Shown here: piece after piece, positions 24,920 to 33,849 of the stretch
Layout of the letters: every line of letters starts with the position of its first letter
Numbering within the stretch: position 1 is the first letter of the stretch
Assembly (NCBI RefSeq): GCF_022227765.1
Contig: NZ_JAJMLZ010000002.1
Span: 186,001 to 250,000 of the forward strand
Origin: Ectothiorhodospira shaposhnikovii
GTDB lineage: Bacteria; Pseudomonadota; Gammaproteobacteria; Ectothiorhodospirales; Ectothiorhodospiraceae
DNA: 64,000 bases
Direction: 5' to 3'
Notes under the pieces: generated by a model
What the model was told of the DNA's origin: nothing
Database searches by the model: none
The model's input: only the letters and a program-made list of their open reading frames with translations
Translations under genes and position numbers: made by a program

Positions 24920-25861
24920 TCAGGACCGCAGATGCGCCCTGGGATCGAAAGGCATCTCCCGACTCATGCGCTCGTACAGGGAGCGAGCGGATTTCTCGTC
25001 CGCGGGCGGGGTGTGGATCTGCAGCACCAGGTACTGGTCCCCCGGCGGGGTTCCCGGCAGACCACGCCCCTTGAGCCGTAAACGGCGGCCGGACTGGGAA
25101 CCGGCGGGGATCTTCATGTCCACCCGCCCGTCCAGGGTGGGCACGTTCACCGTCGCCCCCAGAGCCGCCTCCCAGGGCGTGATCGGCAGGTCCAGGTGGA
25201 CATCCCGACCTTCCAGGCGGAAATAGGGATGAGGCTTGATATGGACCTCCAGATACAGATCCCCCGCAGGGCCACCGCCGATGCCCGGGGTGCCCTGCCC
25301 CGTCAGGCGAATGCGCTGCCCCTCGGTCACACCGGGAGGGACCTTCACCTGCAGGGTCCGGTCGCCGACGCGGACGGAGACGGAGCCGCCCTTTACCGCG
25401 CGCTCCAGGTCCAGGCGGATGCGGGCGGTCCTGTCCTCGCCCTGGCCGGCAAAACCCCGGTGGGTACGGTGGCCGCGGGTGCGCTGAGCGCCCTGCCGAC
25501 CGAACAGGGCCTCGAAGAATTCGGAAAAATCGCTCTGGGTGAAACCGTCCTGGAAACCACCGGAAAAACCCCCGGCACGTCCGCCGGGCGCCCCTCCGAA
25601 CCAGGCGTCAAAGTCCGGCGGCGGACGAAAATCCTGTCCCGGGCGCCAGTGGCTGCCCAGTTGATCGTAGGTCTTGCGCTTTTCCGGGTCACCCAGGACC
25701 TCGTAGGCCTCGTTCACCGCCTTGAACCGCTCCTCGGCATCGGGTTCCTTGCTGACGTCCGGATGATACTTGCGGGCAAGACGGCGATAGACCTTCTTGA
25801 GTTCATCCTGGGTGGCGGTGCGCTCCACCCCGAGTACCTTGTAGTAATCTTTGTATTCCAT
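24920..25861 (-). CDS. cbpA: DnaJ-family co-chaperone (CbpA-like curved-DNA-binding protein)
   Basis: 313 residues. An N-terminal J domain has [32 protein letters not shown] with the HPD motif at about residues 33-35. A Gly/Phe-rich linker (about 85-125) follows, then two DnaJ C-terminal beta domains ([19 protein letters not shown] and [20 protein letters not shown]). There is no zinc-finger domain, so it is a type II Hsp40 like CbpA, stimulating DnaK ATPase. The usual partner gene cbpM is not adjacent. An Hsp20 gene lies 86 bases upstream on the same strand, so both may be made from one heat-shock transcript. Confidence 0.93.
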   Translation of the reverse strand: MEYKDYYKVLGVERTATQDELKKVYRRLARKYHPDVSKEPDAEERFKAVNEAYEVLGDPEKRKTYDQLGSHWRPGQDFRPPPDFDAWFGGAPGGRAGGFSGGFQDGFTQSDFSEFFEALFGRQGAQRTRGHRTHRGFAGQGEDRTARIRLDLERAVKGGSVSVRVGDRTLQVKVPPGVTEGQRIRLTGQGTPGIGGGPAGDLYLEVHIKPHPYFRLEGRDVHLDLPITPWEAALGATVNVPTLDGRVDMKIPAGSQSGRRLRLKGRGLPGTPPGDQYLVLQIHTPPADEKSARSLYERMSREMPFDPRAHLRS

Positions 25862-25947
25862 GGCCCGTCAGGATACTCCGAAAGCAAGTGCGCCGCGTGG
25901 GAACGCGGCGCAAGGTGGGTGTCACGGGAAAAGACCGTCGCCGGACA

Positions 25948-26379
25948 TCAGCCCTCCACGGAGATGCGCCGGGGCTGAACCTTCTCCTGCTTGGGAATGC
26001 GGACTTCCAGTACACCGTTCACGCTGCGGGCGGAGATACGCTCGGCATCCGCGGTGTCCGGCAGGCTGAAGCGACGGAAGAAGCTACCGCGGATGCGCTC
26101 CACCCGCTTGTAATTCTCCCGCTCTTCCTTGGTCTCGGCCTTGCGCTCGCCGCTGATGGTGAGCACACCGTTTTCCATGTGCACTTCTATGTCCTTGGGG
26201 TCCACGCCGGGGACATCCGCATGCAGGACATAGGCGTCCTTCTCTTCCCGGATATCCACGGCCGGCACCCAGTCGGCGGCGGCGGCGGTTTCCTCGTTGC
26301 CGTAACCGCTGCCGTGCAGGCGATCGAGTTCACGGGACAACTGATTCAGAAGACTCCAGGGTTCATAACGGGTCAACAT
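25948..26379 (-). CDS. Small heat-shock protein, Hsp20/alpha-crystallin family
   Basis: 143 residues; AGGAGG lies nine bases before the ATG. The alpha-crystallin domain spans about residues 38-130: WVPAVDIREEKDAYVLHADVPGVDPKDIEV, ENGVLTISGERK and then SVNGVLEVRIPKQEK, with the C-terminal I-P-K-like anchor. It is an ATP-independent holdase binding unfolded proteins, likely as an oligomer in the cytosol. A sigma-32-type promoter can be read 58 bases upstream, and cbpA follows. Confidence 0.95.
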   Translation of the reverse strand: MLTRYEPWSLLNQLSRELDRLHGSGYGNEETAAAADWVPAVDIREEKDAYVLHADVPGVDPKDIEVHMENGVLTISGERKAETKEERENYKRVERIRGSFFRRFSLPDTADAERISARSVNGVLEVRIPKQEKVQPRRISVEG

Positions 26380-26436
26380 GATAACGTCCTCCTGTTCACT
26401 GCTCGTCGGGTTGGGCTGCTAGCCCCTGTCGTGAGC

Positions 26437-26466
26437 AGATATAGGTCCGTCCGGGAGGATTTCAAG
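26437..26466 (-). promoter_or_regulatory. Sigma-32 (heat-shock) type promoter for hsp20
   Basis: On the minus strand CTTGAAA (26460-26466, preceded by CCC) matches the sigma-32 -35 element. After 14 bases CCTATAT (26439-26445) stands at the -10 position, a partial match to CCCCATNT. It lies just downstream of the DUF2835 stop and about 60 bases before the hsp20 start. Assignment rests on motif and spacing only. Confidence 0.6.
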
Positions 26467-26479
26467 GGGACGAAGCGCG

Positions 26480-26698
26480 TCAGAGGCGCTCCAGTGATAG
26501 AAGTTTGAACTGGTTGTCAACAGTGAGCCGAAAGTGCCCATGGACCCCGTCGTGCAGCACGAACGGGCGCAGCGCGGAGGCCGGAAAACGCACCGTCCGC
26601 CCCTCCCGGGACATGGCCACCACCGCCGAGGCCGCGCCGCTGTAGTAGCGCAGGTAGTCGTCGCGGGAGATGCTGAGGTTGAAGTGAAAATGCGGCAC
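26480..26698 (-). CDS. DUF2835 family protein
   Basis: 72 residues starting at GTG with no clear Shine-Dalgarno. The pattern HFHFNLSISRDDYLRYYSGA, then REGRTVRFPASALRPFVLHDG and HGHFRLTVDNQFKL, matches the small conserved gammaproteobacterial family DUF2835 in length and order. Function is unknown. It lies 45 bases after yicC on the same strand and may be translated from the same message. Confidence 0.8.
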   Translation of the reverse strand: MPHFHFNLSISRDDYLRYYSGAASAVVAMSREGRTVRFPASALRPFVLHDGVHGHFRLTVDNQFKLLSLERL

Positions 26699-26743
26699 GG
26701 GGATGAAGGCTCGGCATCGGGTGGCGTGGGTGAGGACAGGATC

Positions 26744-27610
26744 TCATTCGATATTCTGGATCTGCTCCCGCATCTGTTCGATCAGCACTTTCAGCTCCAC
26801 CGAGGACTGGGTGGTTTCCATGTCGTTGGCCTTGGAGCCCAGGGTATTGGCCTCCCGGTTGAACTCCTGCATGAGGAAGTCCAGGCGCCGCCCGACCGGC
26901 TCGTCCCGCCGCAGACAGGCCAGGACCTCCTTCACATGGCCGTCCAGACGGTCCAGCTCCTCGGCCACGTCCAGCTTCTGTGCCTGGAGGGCCAGCTCCT
27001 GCTCCAGACGTCCGGGTTCCAGATCCACACCCAGCTCGCCGATACGGGTGCGCAAGCGCTCCCTCAAGGCCGCCACCACCTCCGGCCGACGGGCACGCAC
27101 CTGAGCCACCTGTTCGCCGATGGCCCGGCAGCGGCTTTCCAGCAGGCCATGGATATGGGCGCCTTCCCGGGCACGATGGTCGAGCAGTGCCTCCAGCGCC
27201 TGGTCCAGAAGGCTCAGGGCGGCGGCATGCACCGGCTGCAGGTCGGGTTCGGACTGACGCACCACCCCGGGCCAGCGCAGGATCTCCATGGCACTCATGC
27301 GGGCGGCATTCATCATCCAGTGCTCCACCTTGACCACGGTGGTGATGAGTTCCTTGGCCAGATCGTCGTTGAGCTCCAGGGTGCTGTCGGCGCTGTCCGC
27401 CTTGCGAAAACGAAGGGTGCACTCCACCTTGCCCCGCCCCAGCCGGGCGGTGACCCGCTCACGCACCGGCCCCTCCAGGGAGCGCAGCTCCTCGGGCAGA
27501 CGGGTGCTCACGTCCAGATAACGGTGATTGACGCTGCGCAGTTCCCAGGCCAGGGTGCCGACATCGCCGGAGGATTCACAACGGGCGAATCCGGTCATGC
27601 TGCGGATCAT
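26744..27610 (-). CDS. yicC: YicC family endoribonuclease
   Basis: 288 residues from ATG 27610 with AGGA ahead; the longer frame has no family match. It starts MIRSMTGFARCE, the family's hallmark N-terminus, continues ELRSVNHRYLDVSTRLPEEL, and ends with the DUF1732 block RRLDFLMQEFNREANTLGSK followed by KVLIEQMREQIQNIE. YicC proteins form hexameric endoribonucleases, implicated in RyhB decay in E. coli. The promoter probably lies in the short gap to the FAD oxidoreductase. Confidence 0.94.
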   Translation of the reverse strand: MIRSMTGFARCESSGDVGTLAWELRSVNHRYLDVSTRLPEELRSLEGPVRERVTARLGRGKVECTLRFRKADSADSTLELNDDLAKELITTVVKVEHWMMNAARMSAMEILRWPGVVRQSEPDLQPVHAAALSLLDQALEALLDHRAREGAHIHGLLESRCRAIGEQVAQVRARRPEVVAALRERLRTRIGELGVDLEPGRLEQELALQAQKLDVAEELDRLDGHVKEVLACLRRDEPVGRRLDFLMQEFNREANTLGSKANDMETTQSSVELKVLIEQMREQIQNIE

Positions 27611-27683
27611 GGGGTGTCCTTGCGGTCTCGAATGTGGGGTTGATTGTAGCGCATTCATGCCGGCCTCCGGACCACACCCCATG

Positions 27684-28931
27684 TCAGTCTCCGGCAGTCG
27701 CGATTTCCTCGCCGGCGCGACGCCCCAGGTGCAGCGCCCACTGGATCGACGGGGCCGCCCCAAGTTCGCTGCAGGACCACAGGTGCTCGCCGTGGCGCAG
27801 CGGGACCTCGCCCGGCCAGGGAACCGGCGGCGCCTGGACCGGCAGGGCGCGGGGCAGTCGATAGCAGGCGAGGCGCTCCCATTGACTGACTTCAGCGCCG
27901 AACCAGTCCGTCAGCTGGCGACGAATATCCGCCTCCAGAACGTCCGGATCGTGTTCGGCGCCATGGACATTCACGGTCACCAGGGCACGTCCGACCGGGG
28001 CGTAATGGGAGGACAGCTCGGAGGGACACAGCACGCTGTTGACGATGCCATGCCCCTCCCCATTGAGCATCAGGTAGGCCCCCTCGAAAGGCGCCTGTCC
28101 GGCGCCAAAATGAACGCAGGTGGTCCCTCGGGTAGGCACCGGCTCCGATGCCTCCAGCCCCAGCAGACGGGCGGCCTCGGGGCCGTCGGTGGCCACGACG
28201 ATGTGACGGGCCTGCAATGGCTCGCCGGCGACCGGAAAGACCCGGTTACCCTCGATCCGATCCACCCGGGTGTCGAGCCGGATCGTGCCCACAGGCAGGC
28301 GCTGGGCCAGTTGCCGTGGGATCTGCTCCATACCCCGGGCGGGCAAGGCGGTATCCCCCAGGGCAAAGGCCCGGAACACGAACTCGAAGGCCCGGGAAGA
28401 CATTTCCAGTTCCGGCTCGAAGAACACGCCGCTGAAAAAGGGCTTGAAAAACCGTTCGATGATGCGTTCGGAAAACCCCATTTCCCGCAGATGGGTCAGG
28501 GCATGGCGCTCATGACGATGATACAGCTCACGCAGGTCGCCCCGCAGACAACGGCGGCGCAGGTGCAAAAGATGCAGCTTGTCCGGCAAATGACCCACCG
28601 GCGACCAGAGCATCTCCGGCAGTCTGGAAGGCTGCCGCCAGACATCGCTCACCCGGTGGGTGCGCCCATGGATCCCCACCAGGGCCCCGGTGTGGAAGGG
28701 CTTGAGTTCCAGGGCCTCGTAGTCCAGAAAGCGCCGCGCCTCCGGATACCAGGTCTGCAGCACCTGGAAGCCCCGATCCAGCAGATACCCCTCCTGGTAG
28801 TCGGTGCGGATGCGACCGCCGACCCCATCGGAGGCCTCAAGGATCAATGGCTCACGACCCTTTTCATGCAGGGTCAGCGCACAGGCCAGTCCGGAGAGTC
28901 CGGCGCCGATGATCACGACATCCGCAGTCAT
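27684..28931 (-). CDS. FAD-dependent oxidoreductase (amine oxidase/phytoene desaturase-like)
   Basis: 415 residues. ADVVIIGAGLSGLACALTLHEKG at residues 3-25, followed by Glu and GVGGRIRTD, gives the FAD dinucleotide-binding fold with the GG doublet found in flavin amine oxidases, protoporphyrinogen oxidases and phytoene desaturases. The C-terminus has GEHLWSCSELGAAPSIQWALHLGRRAGEEIA, the usual second FAD segment. Substrate unknown; no carotenoid genes adjoin. It is 27 bases downstream of the TonB-dependent receptor on the same strand, so the two may be cotranscribed. Confidence 0.85.
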   Translation of the reverse strand: MTADVVIIGAGLSGLACALTLHEKGREPLILEASDGVGGRIRTDYQEGYLLDRGFQVLQTWYPEARRFLDYEALELKPFHTGALVGIHGRTHRVSDVWRQPSRLPEMLWSPVGHLPDKLHLLHLRRRCLRGDLRELYHRHERHALTHLREMGFSERIIERFFKPFFSGVFFEPELEMSSRAFEFVFRAFALGDTALPARGMEQIPRQLAQRLPVGTIRLDTRVDRIEGNRVFPVAGEPLQARHIVVATDGPEAARLLGLEASEPVPTRGTTCVHFGAGQAPFEGAYLMLNGEGHGIVNSVLCPSELSSHYAPVGRALVTVNVHGAEHDPDVLEADIRRQLTDWFGAEVSQWERLACYRLPRALPVQAPPVPWPGEVPLRHGEHLWSCSELGAAPSIQWALHLGRRAGEEIATAGD

Positions 28932-28958
28932 CTCATCCCGCTCCTGATCATGGAAAGC

Positions 28959-30920
28959 TCAGAAATCCACCCGGAGGCTGACATAGACCTCGGTGCTGCG
29001 ACGATTCGGCTTGACCAGTGAACCTTGCGAACGGGTATCGTACCCCCGCGCCAGGACATCGGTCAGGGAAAGGGCCGCCTGTGCCTGGGATCCCAGGTCA
29101 CGACGCACATGCAGGTCCAGGAAACCATCACCGGCATCGGTGGTGGGACCGGTCGGGTCATCGATCCAACGGACCGAGTCATAATGGTAATACTCGGCGG
29201 TCATGAGCCAGGGCTCGGACGGGGCAAACGACAGGGCCAGGTTGACAATGTGCGCCGGCACCGACTCGACCTGCAGGCGGGCCTCGCGGTCGCTGCTACG
29301 ACTGGACAGCAGGGACAGCCCTCCATGCAGCCACACCCGTGAACCGGGCCGGTATGTCACCTGGGTCTCGACGCCCTGCAGGATCATGCCGCCGGCATTG
29401 ACGAATTCTCCCTCCGGCTCGATGCCGTACAGCACCTTGTAGGGGATCTGGATCAGATCCTCCAGCTTGTTCCGAAACAGCTTGATGTCGGTGACCAGAC
29501 GGCCACCGGCCCAGTGGCCGTGATGGCCCATCTCCAGGGATCGGATCACCTCGGGCGCCAGGCCGCCGCCGGAGGCAATGGCCCCGTCGGCGGTGCGCAC
29601 CTTCTCTTCAGCCAGGCTCGGGGTGCGGATTGCCCTGGAAACCACCAGCCGGAAACTGTGGGACTCGTCGGGCATGTAGACCAGGGCCGCCCGGGGCATC
29701 AGGTCATCGCCAGTGATGTCGTTGTGCTCGTACATGCCGCCCAGGTTCAGCAGCCAGCGAGGGTCGGGCGACCACTCCAGATTGGCAAATACCCGGTAAA
29801 GCCGGTTGTGCACCCAATCCAGGCCGTCGAAAAAATAGGGGGATTCGGAGCTGTCCAGACGCGCCCCCACCCCCCACACCATTCGGGTGGCGCGAGAGAT
29901 CTTCAGATGGGACTCCGCCTCAAGGTCATGGCGCCGTGAACGGGAGTTGCGATTGGTGTCGAAAGGGTTGCCCTGCAAGTCCAGGGCGATGTATTCATCG
30001 GTCAGGTCGTTATGCTGATAGTAGTACTGCAACCGATAGGTGGCGTCGGGGTCACGGCTGTTGTGGAGCTCCAGGTGCACGTATTCCGTCTGCCGCTCGA
30101 AAGTGCGAGGGGGATTCATGCGGCTGGCGGCACCATCGGATCCCTTCTGCCCCTGGGTAGCCCCCAGATGGCTGGTCAGGGTGACGCCCGGCAAAAGCGT
30201 CCAGTCGAGGCGTGTATCCACGGCATCCAGCCGGCGCTGATCCTGCTTGCCGCGAAAGCCGTCGTCTTCCTGGTGATGGTAGGTCAGTCGATAGGCGGCC
30301 CGGGGCGTGGTGCCCCCATGGCGTATCCACAGATCCCGAACACCCTGGGAACCCAGGCGGGTGACCAGTTGCCGCCCCTGGGTTTCGGCCGGGTGACGGG
30401 TCAGGATGTTGACGATGGCAAAAAAGGAGTTGGAACCGTAGGCCGCGGAATTGGGGCCGCGGATGATCTCGATGCGCTCGATATCATCGGGACTCAAGCC
30501 CAGGCTGCCCCATTGGGCACCACCGTTGGTGGGGGTATAGATGGACCGGCCATCCACCAGGACCTGCAACTGACGCACGAACTGCTCGCCCAGACCATGA
30601 TAAGTGATGATCGGGCGGTTGCCGTTCTCACCGCCCACCAGGAACCCCGGTACCATCCTGAGCACCTCCGCCAGACTGCGTGCTTGGCTCCTTTCCAGCC
30701 ACTGGCGGTCGATCACGGTGACCGACGCGGGCGCCTCGATCAGGGGCTGCTGCAGACGGGTGGCCGTGAGTGCCACCGGTAGATCCATGAAATAGTCCTG
30801 CTCCAGGGCGAACAGTTCATCGGCGGCGGCGGGCAGACAGGCCCCGGCCATCAGGACCCCCAGACCCACCAGCACGGCCATCCCTGAAATCGCGTCGGAT
30901 CCCTTCAATGACCAAACCAT
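28959..30920 (-). CDS. TonB-dependent outer-membrane receptor
   Basis: About 653 residues from ATG 30920 (GAGAG five bases upstream; ATG 30932 possible). A signal peptide ends near AGACLPAAADE. The plug domain runs about residues 50-170: VTVIDRQWLERSQARSLAEVL, VPGFLVGG, VLVDGRSIYTP and IERIEIIRGPNSAAYGSNSF. The remaining sequence is a beta-barrel ending in F (VYVSLRVDF). No STN signalling domain is present. The plug resembles colicin I/vitamin B12 receptor types; the ligand is unknown. A 15-base palindrome lies upstream. Confidence 0.92.
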   Translation of the reverse strand: MVWSLKGSDAISGMAVLVGLGVLMAGACLPAAADELFALEQDYFMDLPVALTATRLQQPLIEAPASVTVIDRQWLERSQARSLAEVLRMVPGFLVGGENGNRPIITYHGLGEQFVRQLQVLVDGRSIYTPTNGGAQWGSLGLSPDDIERIEIIRGPNSAAYGSNSFFAIVNILTRHPAETQGRQLVTRLGSQGVRDLWIRHGGTTPRAAYRLTYHHQEDDGFRGKQDQRRLDAVDTRLDWTLLPGVTLTSHLGATQGQKGSDGAASRMNPPRTFERQTEYVHLELHNSRDPDATYRLQYYYQHNDLTDEYIALDLQGNPFDTNRNSRSRRHDLEAESHLKISRATRMVWGVGARLDSSESPYFFDGLDWVHNRLYRVFANLEWSPDPRWLLNLGGMYEHNDITGDDLMPRAALVYMPDESHSFRLVVSRAIRTPSLAEEKVRTADGAIASGGGLAPEVIRSLEMGHHGHWAGGRLVTDIKLFRNKLEDLIQIPYKVLYGIEPEGEFVNAGGMILQGVETQVTYRPGSRVWLHGGLSLLSSRSSDREARLQVESVPAHIVNLALSFAPSEPWLMTAEYYHYDSVRWIDDPTGPTTDAGDGFLDLHVRRDLGSQAQAALSLTDVLARGYDTRSQGSLVKPNRRSTEVYVSLRVDF

Positions 30921-31275
30921 GTCAGCTCTCATCCTGGCACATGTCGTCCGCAACCCTCCATGGGTATATCCGCCGGTTCTGCCGGACAAAACACTGGAGC
31001 CACCGAGTCAAGAAGCGGGGGAACAGAATCTTGAAGGAGGGATGGCGGCACGACTGATGGCCGGGAACAGGCCCCAGTGAGCCGGGACAACAGTACAACA
31101 TCCCCCTGGACATATTCTGAACAAACATTTTGTTAGGGAGTATAAATGATCTTTCAGGCCTTCCACAGCAAGAGGGCGCCATCCTTCATCCCGGCACAGG
31201 CGGGAAAGCCGGCCTACATCAGGGCAGTCTGGAACGCTATAATCCCCGGCCATTTGCCCGATTCAGGAGTTCCCC
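30921..31275. promoter_or_regulatory. Divergent region between the TonB receptor and rph
   Basis: 355 bases serving a minus-strand receptor gene and plus-strand rph. It contains a palindrome at 31120-31134 and, near 31180-31206, a degenerate fragment of the CGTCATTCC-type repeat (CATCCCGGCACAGGCGGGAAAG). Small frames starting at 31146 overlap rph and look spurious. No firm promoter call is possible. Confidence 0.45.
31120..31134. promoter_or_regulatory. Perfect palindrome AACAAA-CAT-TTTGTT, possible operator
   Basis: Six-base arms pair exactly around CAT in a locally AT-rich patch, about 200 bases upstream of the TonB receptor and 140 upstream of rph. It is not a clear Fur box. It could bind a repressor governing the receptor. 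Inference only. Confidence 0.35.
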
Positions 31276-31992
31276 ATGCGACCCAGCGGCCGTGCCCCGG
31301 ACCAGCTTCGCCCCATCCGCTTCACCCGCGGCTTCACCCGGCATGCGGAGGGGTCCGTGCTGGTGGAGTACGGCGATACCCGGGTGATCTGTACCGCCAC
31401 CGTGGATGAGCGGGTGCCACCGTTCCTGAAAGGCAAGGGTCGGGGTTGGGTGACGGCCGAATACGGCATGCTGCCCCGGGCCACCCATGAGCGCATGGGC
31501 CGGGAGGCGGCTCGGGGCAAACAGGGTGGACGCACCCTGGAGATCCAACGCCTGATCGGCCGCAGCCTGCGGGCGGCGGTCAATCTGGAAGGTCTGGGCG
31601 AGCGTCAGATCACCGTGGACTGCGATGTCATCCAGGCCGACGGCGGCACCCGCACGGCCTCCATCAGCGGCGGTTACGTGGCCTTGTGCGACGCCATTGC
31701 CGGCCTCAAGGTCCGGGGGCAGATCAAGCGCGACCCGATGTTCGGCAGTGTGGCGGCGGTCTCCGTGGGGATTTACAAAGGCGTGCCGGTACTGGACCTG
31801 GATTACCTGGAGGATTCCGCCGCCGAAACGGACATGAATGTGGTCATGAACGAAGCCGGCGGCTTCATCGAGATCCAGGGCACGGCGGAAGGCCATGCCT
31901 TCCGGGGCGAGGAACTGGACGGCATGCTGGCCCTGGCCCGCAAGGGGATCGCCGAGATCATCCAGGCCCAGCAGGCGGCCCTGGGCAACTGA
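31276..31992 (+). CDS. rph: Ribonuclease PH
   Basis: 238 residues. Phosphate-dependent 3'-5' exoribonuclease that trims tRNA 3' ends and forms a hexamer. Family motifs: [20 protein letters not shown] at the start, [72 protein letters not shown] (described by region 95-130) and [18 protein letters not shown] with conserved Asp residues. Length is normal. rdgB follows after 118 bases that contain a REP-like doublet; rph-rdgB-hemW order is widely conserved in gammaproteobacteria. Confidence 0.97.
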   Translation: MRPSGRAPDQLRPIRFTRGFTRHAEGSVLVEYGDTRVICTATVDERVPPFLKGKGRGWVTAEYGMLPRATHERMGREAARGKQGGRTLEIQRLIGRSLRAAVNLEGLGERQITVDCDVIQADGGTRTASISGGYVALCDAIAGLKVRGQIKRDPMFGSVAAVSVGIYKGVPVLDLDYLEDSAAETDMNVVMNEAGGFIEIQGTAEGHAFRGEELDGMLALARKGIAEIIQAQQAALGN

Positions 31993-32004
31993 GTCCACCG
32001 GAAT

Positions 32005-32067
32005 GGGGGCCGGCAGGCCGGCTCCCACGGGCACGGACCTCTGTGGGAGCCGGCCCTCGGCCGCGAA
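32005..32067. repeat. REP-like inverted doublet between rph and rdgB
   Basis: Two copies of a REP-type palindrome face each other: GGGGGCCGGCAGGCCGGCTC at 32005 onward and CTGTGGGAGCCGGCCCTCGG at 32041 onward. Each has the GTGGGAGCCGGCC core, in opposite orientation, like the CTGTGGGAGC REP elements of pseudomonads. No REP-associated transposase (RAYT) gene is in the window. Confidence 0.75.
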
Positions 32068-32110
32068 AGATGACCAGCCACTCCCCCCGTATCGCGTTTC
32101 GGAGCCAAGA

Positions 32111-32704
32111 ATGAAAATCGTGCTCGCCACCGGCAATGCCGGCAAAGTCAGGGAATTTGCGGATCTGCTGGCCGGCAGCGGCCATGAGATTCTGCCCCAG
32201 TCCGACTTCCAGGTCAGGGAAGCCGAGGAAACCGGGCTGAGTTTTGTGGAAAATGCCATCCTCAAGGCCCGCAATGCCGCCGAACAGACCGGCCTGCCGG
32301 CCATGGCCGATGACTCGGGGATCGAGGTGGACGCCCTGGACGGGGCGCCCGGGATCTACTCGGCCCGTTACGCCGGCCCCGGCGCCGATGCCGAGCAGAA
32401 CAACACCAAGCTGCTGGAAGCCCTGAAGGGGGTTCCGGAGGATCGGCGCACCGCCCGCTTTCGCTGCGTCATCGCCTTCCTGCGCCATGCCCGGGATCCT
32501 TCGCCGATCCTCTGCGAAGGGACCTGGGAGGGGGCCGTGGCCCTGCGACCGGCGGGAGATGGCGGACACGGCTACGACCCGGTGTTCCTGGTGCCGGAGT
32601 TGGGACTGACGGCGGCACAGATCAGCGCCGAGGAAAAGAACCGGCGCAGTCATCGGGGTCAGGCGCTCACCTCGCTGCTGGCGCATCTGGGCGGGCCGCG
32701 GTAA
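32111..32704 (+). CDS. rdgB: XTP/dITP diphosphatase (RdgB/HAM1)
   Basis: 197 residues from ATG 32111. It hydrolyses dITP, dXTP and related noncanonical nucleotides to monophosphates, protecting DNA. Motifs: [15 protein letters not shown] at the N-terminus (substrate pocket), [40 protein letters not shown] with the metal-binding Asp pair, and [15 protein letters not shown] near the end. Length is normal. The longer frame upstream reads through the REP doublet and is rejected. Confidence 0.96.
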   Translation: MKIVLATGNAGKVREFADLLAGSGHEILPQSDFQVREAEETGLSFVENAILKARNAAEQTGLPAMADDSGIEVDALDGAPGIYSARYAGPGADAEQNNTKLLEALKGVPEDRRTARFRCVIAFLRHARDPSPILCEGTWEGAVALRPAGDGGHGYDPVFLVPELGLTAAQISAEEKNRRSHRGQALTSLLAHLGGPR

Positions 32705-32781
32705 GGGGCATCCATCGGCGGAGAACATGTCCGCACCGCCACTTTGCGGGGAACGGCGGCATGGCTTGATCGGTGTTTCTC

Positions 32782-33699
32782 TCAGGCGGTCAGGTCACGA
32801 TAGCCCAACAGCACGTCGGAAGCCTCCCCCCTGCTGCCGTCGGTCCGCTCGAACTGCCCCTGCTGGGCCACCACGTCATAGGCATTCAGCGCCCGGGCGG
32901 TCTGATCATAGCCCAGGTGAATGGCGGCCACGCCCGCCTCCTCCAGGGTCTTGAGCCGCTGGCTCCCGTCCGCCCCCATCTGGAACAGACGCAGACGTTC
33001 GAACACGCTGTCCTGGGCGTTGATCACGCCGTCACCGTTATCATCGAACTTGGCCAGCTCCTCGAAACCGTGGGCGGCACCGTGCTGATCCCCGAACAGT
33101 TCCCGACCATCATCGATGACGCCGTTGTCGTTGCGATCCAGGGCCAGGAACCAGCTGTTGCCGGTGACGAAGCTGACCTGCTCCCGCCGCCCGTCGCCCG
33201 TGATGTCGAAGCGCACACCGCCATCCACCCCGGTGGTGGTAATGCCCTCGCCACCCAGATCCAGCACCAGAGGATCGGCCTGCTGCGGCGCCCCGCCCAG
33301 ACTGACCTGCAGACGTTCCATGCGCACGGACTCGAAGCGGATGCGCGCCGCCTCGCCGGTCTCCGCGCCCCGGATGCTCACGTCCAGGCGGGAGACGCCC
33401 AGTTGCTGCCACTGGAGTTCCACACCACGGTCGGGAGCCGCCCCGGACGCGGGTGACCCGGAGGGGGATACCGGCTCGGAGGAAGAAGATGAGGCCTTCG
33501 GGGAAGCACCGGCCCCGGCTTCGAGCTTCGGCTGATCCCGCAACAGAACCTGCCGAATGATGCGATAGTCCTGATGTTCGTTGAGCCGGGTTTCCTGGTC
33601 GGCCAGGACACCGGCGGCCTCTCCATCAGGCGCCGCCGGCACCGGCGCGGCAGATCGGGTGGTGGGCTGAAGGACGGGAGTGGAGACGGGCGGAATCAT
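32782..33699 (-). CDS. Calcium-binding EF-hand/RTX-adhesin-like protein
   Basis: 305 residues with no visible signal peptide. The first 100 residues are Ala/Pro/Ser-rich and low in complexity. The second half has paired calcium loops: VRFDITGDGRREQVSFVTG, LALDRNDNGVIDDGRELFGDQ (D-x-N-D-N-G-x-I-D-x-x-x-E) and KFDDNGDGVINAQDSVFERL. These occur in the same order in the C-terminal parts of large RTX-type hemolysins/adhesins. Here the block is a stand-alone protein. It may be a cytosolic or non-classically exported Ca2+-binding protein. It faces rdgB tail to tail. Function unknown. Confidence 0.65.
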   Translation of the reverse strand: MIPPVSTPVLQPTTRSAAPVPAAPDGEAAGVLADQETRLNEHQDYRIIRQVLLRDQPKLEAGAGASPKASSSSSEPVSPSGSPASGAAPDRGVELQWQQLGVSRLDVSIRGAETGEAARIRFESVRMERLQVSLGGAPQQADPLVLDLGGEGITTTGVDGGVRFDITGDGRREQVSFVTGNSWFLALDRNDNGVIDDGRELFGDQHGAAHGFEELAKFDDNGDGVINAQDSVFERLRLFQMGADGSQRLKTLEEAGVAAIHLGYDQTARALNAYDVVAQQGQFERTDGSRGEASDVLLGYRDLTA

Positions 33700-33777
33700 G
33701 GACCACCTGTGCCGGATACTATGGGCCTGATGGGTTTATCGGCAGGCATGGGTGAGACTTTAGGGATGATCCAAGCC

Positions 33778-33849
33778 CGTCATTCCCGCGCCAGCGGGAA
33801 TCCATTCGCAGACCGTAAACCATGAACTCCCGCCTTCGCGGGAGTGACG
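33778..33849. repeat. 72-bp dispersed element with terminal inverted repeats, copy 2
   Basis: Begins CGTCATTCCCGCG and ends CGCGGGAGTGACG. Same length as the copy at 24656-24727, with conserved ends and a divergent centre. An extra partial right end follows to about 33891 (CGCCCGCCTTCGAGGGGGTG), echoing how copy 1 is extended by tandem units. It lies in the 287-base gap before hemW. Confidence 0.8.

Noticed and set aside
27528-29021. 497-codon plus-strand frame opposite yicC and the FAD oxidoreductase
   Set aside because: It crosses two recognised genes and has no recognisable domain.
31146-31409. 87-codon plus-strand frame with a plausible GGGAG ahead
   Set aside because: Runs into rph in another frame and includes repeat-derived sequence.
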